6,420 nt of DNA, taken from Brucellaceae bacterium (GTDB lineage: Bacteria; Pseudomonadota; Alphaproteobacteria; Rhizobiales; Rhizobiaceae). Position numbers and translations under genes: made by a program. Below the pieces are notes generated by a model. The model was given only the letters and a program-made list of their open reading frames with translations. It had not been told where the DNA came from and did not search any database. This document shows positions 5,498 through 6,420 of this stretch, piece by piece (position 1 is the first letter of the stretch; each line of letters starts with the position of its first letter). The stretch is from assembly GCA_031253705.1 (NCBI GenBank), contig JAIRVW010000414.1:1-6420 (forward strand), written 5' to 3'.

Positions 5498-6420
5498 TTA
5501 CAGCGTACGCGTGATCATCTCAACGCGGAACGCTTCGATGATGTCGCCTGCGCGTACATCTTCGTAGTTTTCAAATGCCATACCGCATTCCTGACCCATC
5601 GGCACTTCCGCAACTTCGTCCTTGAAGCGCTTGAGTGTCTTGAGCTTGCCTTCGTGAATAACCACGTTGTCGCGGATAAGGCGTACACCGGCGCCACGCT
5701 CGACTTTACCGTCAACAACACGGCAACCGGCGACTTTACCGACTTTGGTGATGTTGAAGACTTCGAGAATTTCAGCGTTACCGATGAAGGTTTCACGACG
5801 TTCCGGCGGCAGAAGACCGGACATCGCTGCTTTCACATCATCAATCAGATCATAGATGATGTTGTAGTAGCGAATTTCGATACCCTGCTGTTCGGCGGCA
5901 TCACGAGCCTGTTTATTGGCGCGGACGTTGAAGCCGATGATCGCGGCATTCGATGCTTCAGCCAGCGAGATATCGCTTTCTGTGATACCACCGGCACCCG
6001 AATGAACGATACGTGCACGAACTTCATCAGTGCCGAGTTTGTCGAGCGAAGCGATAATCGCTTCAACCGAACCCTGCACGTCACCCTTGATAACCAGCGG
6101 GAACTCTTTGAGACCGCTCGACTGCAGATTAGACATCATCTGCTCAAGGGAACCGCGCGAGCCTGCCTGACGGGCAACAGCCTTATCGCGGGCCAGACGC
6201 TGACGGTATTCAGAAATTTCGCGCGCCTTGGCTTCGTTGGCAACAACCGCAAAGCGGTCACCGGCCTGCGGAGTACCGGACAGACCGAGAATTTCCACCG
6301 GCATTGCAGGGGATGCTTCTTTCACATGGTCGCCATGGTCATTGACGAGGGCGCGAACGCGACCCCATGCACTGCCGGCGATGATGATTTCACCCGGATG
6401 CAATGTACCCTTCTGAACCA
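5498..6420 (-). CDS. infB: Translation initiation factor IF-2, C-terminal part (5' end outside the window)
   Basis: IF-2 is the GTPase that delivers formylmethionyl initiator tRNA to the 30S subunit and promotes subunit joining. The frame is open to the right edge ([15 protein letters not shown]... at the edge); about 306 residues are visible, so the GTP-binding domain lies outside. Seen here are the end of the second beta-barrel ([26 protein letters not shown]), a charged linker helix ([19 protein letters not shown]), the C1 domain ([17 protein letters not shown] to [17 protein letters not shown]) and the initiator-tRNA-binding C2 barrel ([19 protein letters not shown] to [18 protein letters not shown]), ending ...MITRTL. 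The GQECGM motif of C2 is intact. A TTG near the edge (6403) is an internal leucine codon, not the start. No damage is visible. The gene normally lies in a nusA-infB cluster, which would continue to the right. Confidence 0.97.
   Translation of the reverse strand, partial: VQKGTLHPGEIIIAGSAWGRVRALVNDHGDHVKEASPAMPVEILGLSGTPQAGDRFAVVANEAKAREISEYRQRLARDKAVARQAGSRGSLEQMMSNLQSSGLKEFPLVIKGDVQGSVEAIIASLDKLGTDEVRARIVHSGAGGITESDISLAEASNAAIIGFNVRANKQARDAAEQQGIEIRYYNIIYDLIDDVKAAMSGLLPPERRETFIGNAEILEVFNITKVGKVAGCRVVDGKVERGAGVRLIRDNVVIHEGKLKTLKRFKDEVAEVPMGQECGMAFENYEDVRAGDIIEAFRVEMITRTL

Overview
The window looks like chromosomal core DNA of an alphaproteobacterium of the order Hyphomicrobiales, most like the Brucella/Ochrobactrum/Pseudochrobactrum group. 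The basis is the gene order infB-rbfA-truB-rpsO-pnp, the protein sequences as remembered for that group, and an intergenic palindrome resembling one common there. Species cannot be fixed from the sequence alone. I see no mobile element, tRNA, rRNA or CRISPR array.

Layout, from the right end leftwards in the direction of transcription (minus strand): the 3' part of infB (initiation factor IF-2) runs off the right edge. A strong hairpin follows its stop. Then come rbfA and truB, which overlap by one base (TGATG) and are probably translationally coupled; a hairpin plus T-run terminator; rpsO (ribosomal protein S15); a terminator-like hairpin; a 357-base leader rich in dyad symmetry; and pnp (polynucleotide phosphorylase). 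Two more hairpins close the cluster near 724-809. On the left, a plus-strand gene for a small Cys/His-rich protein of unknown function (444-656) converges on pnp. The 5' part of a minus-strand gene, probably an RsmC-like methyltransferase, runs off the left edge.

The genes form a translation and RNA-metabolism cluster: IF-2 brings initiator tRNA to the ribosome, RbfA matures the 30S subunit, TruB makes pseudouridine 55 in tRNA, S15 is a primary 16S rRNA binder, and PNPase degrades RNA. The left-edge gene may also modify rRNA.

The most striking observation is that rpsO carries an in-frame TAA at codon 14, where a Glu codon (GAA) is expected. Everything else in the 89-codon frame, including its ribosome binding site and its own stop, is intact. 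This is either a real nonsense mutation in a core ribosomal protein gene or a single-base sequence error, and it should be checked first. Secondary points are a nested dyad in the pnp leader that could be an autoregulatory RNA element, terminator-like hairpins at nearly every gene boundary, and the unrecognised small Cys-rich gene.
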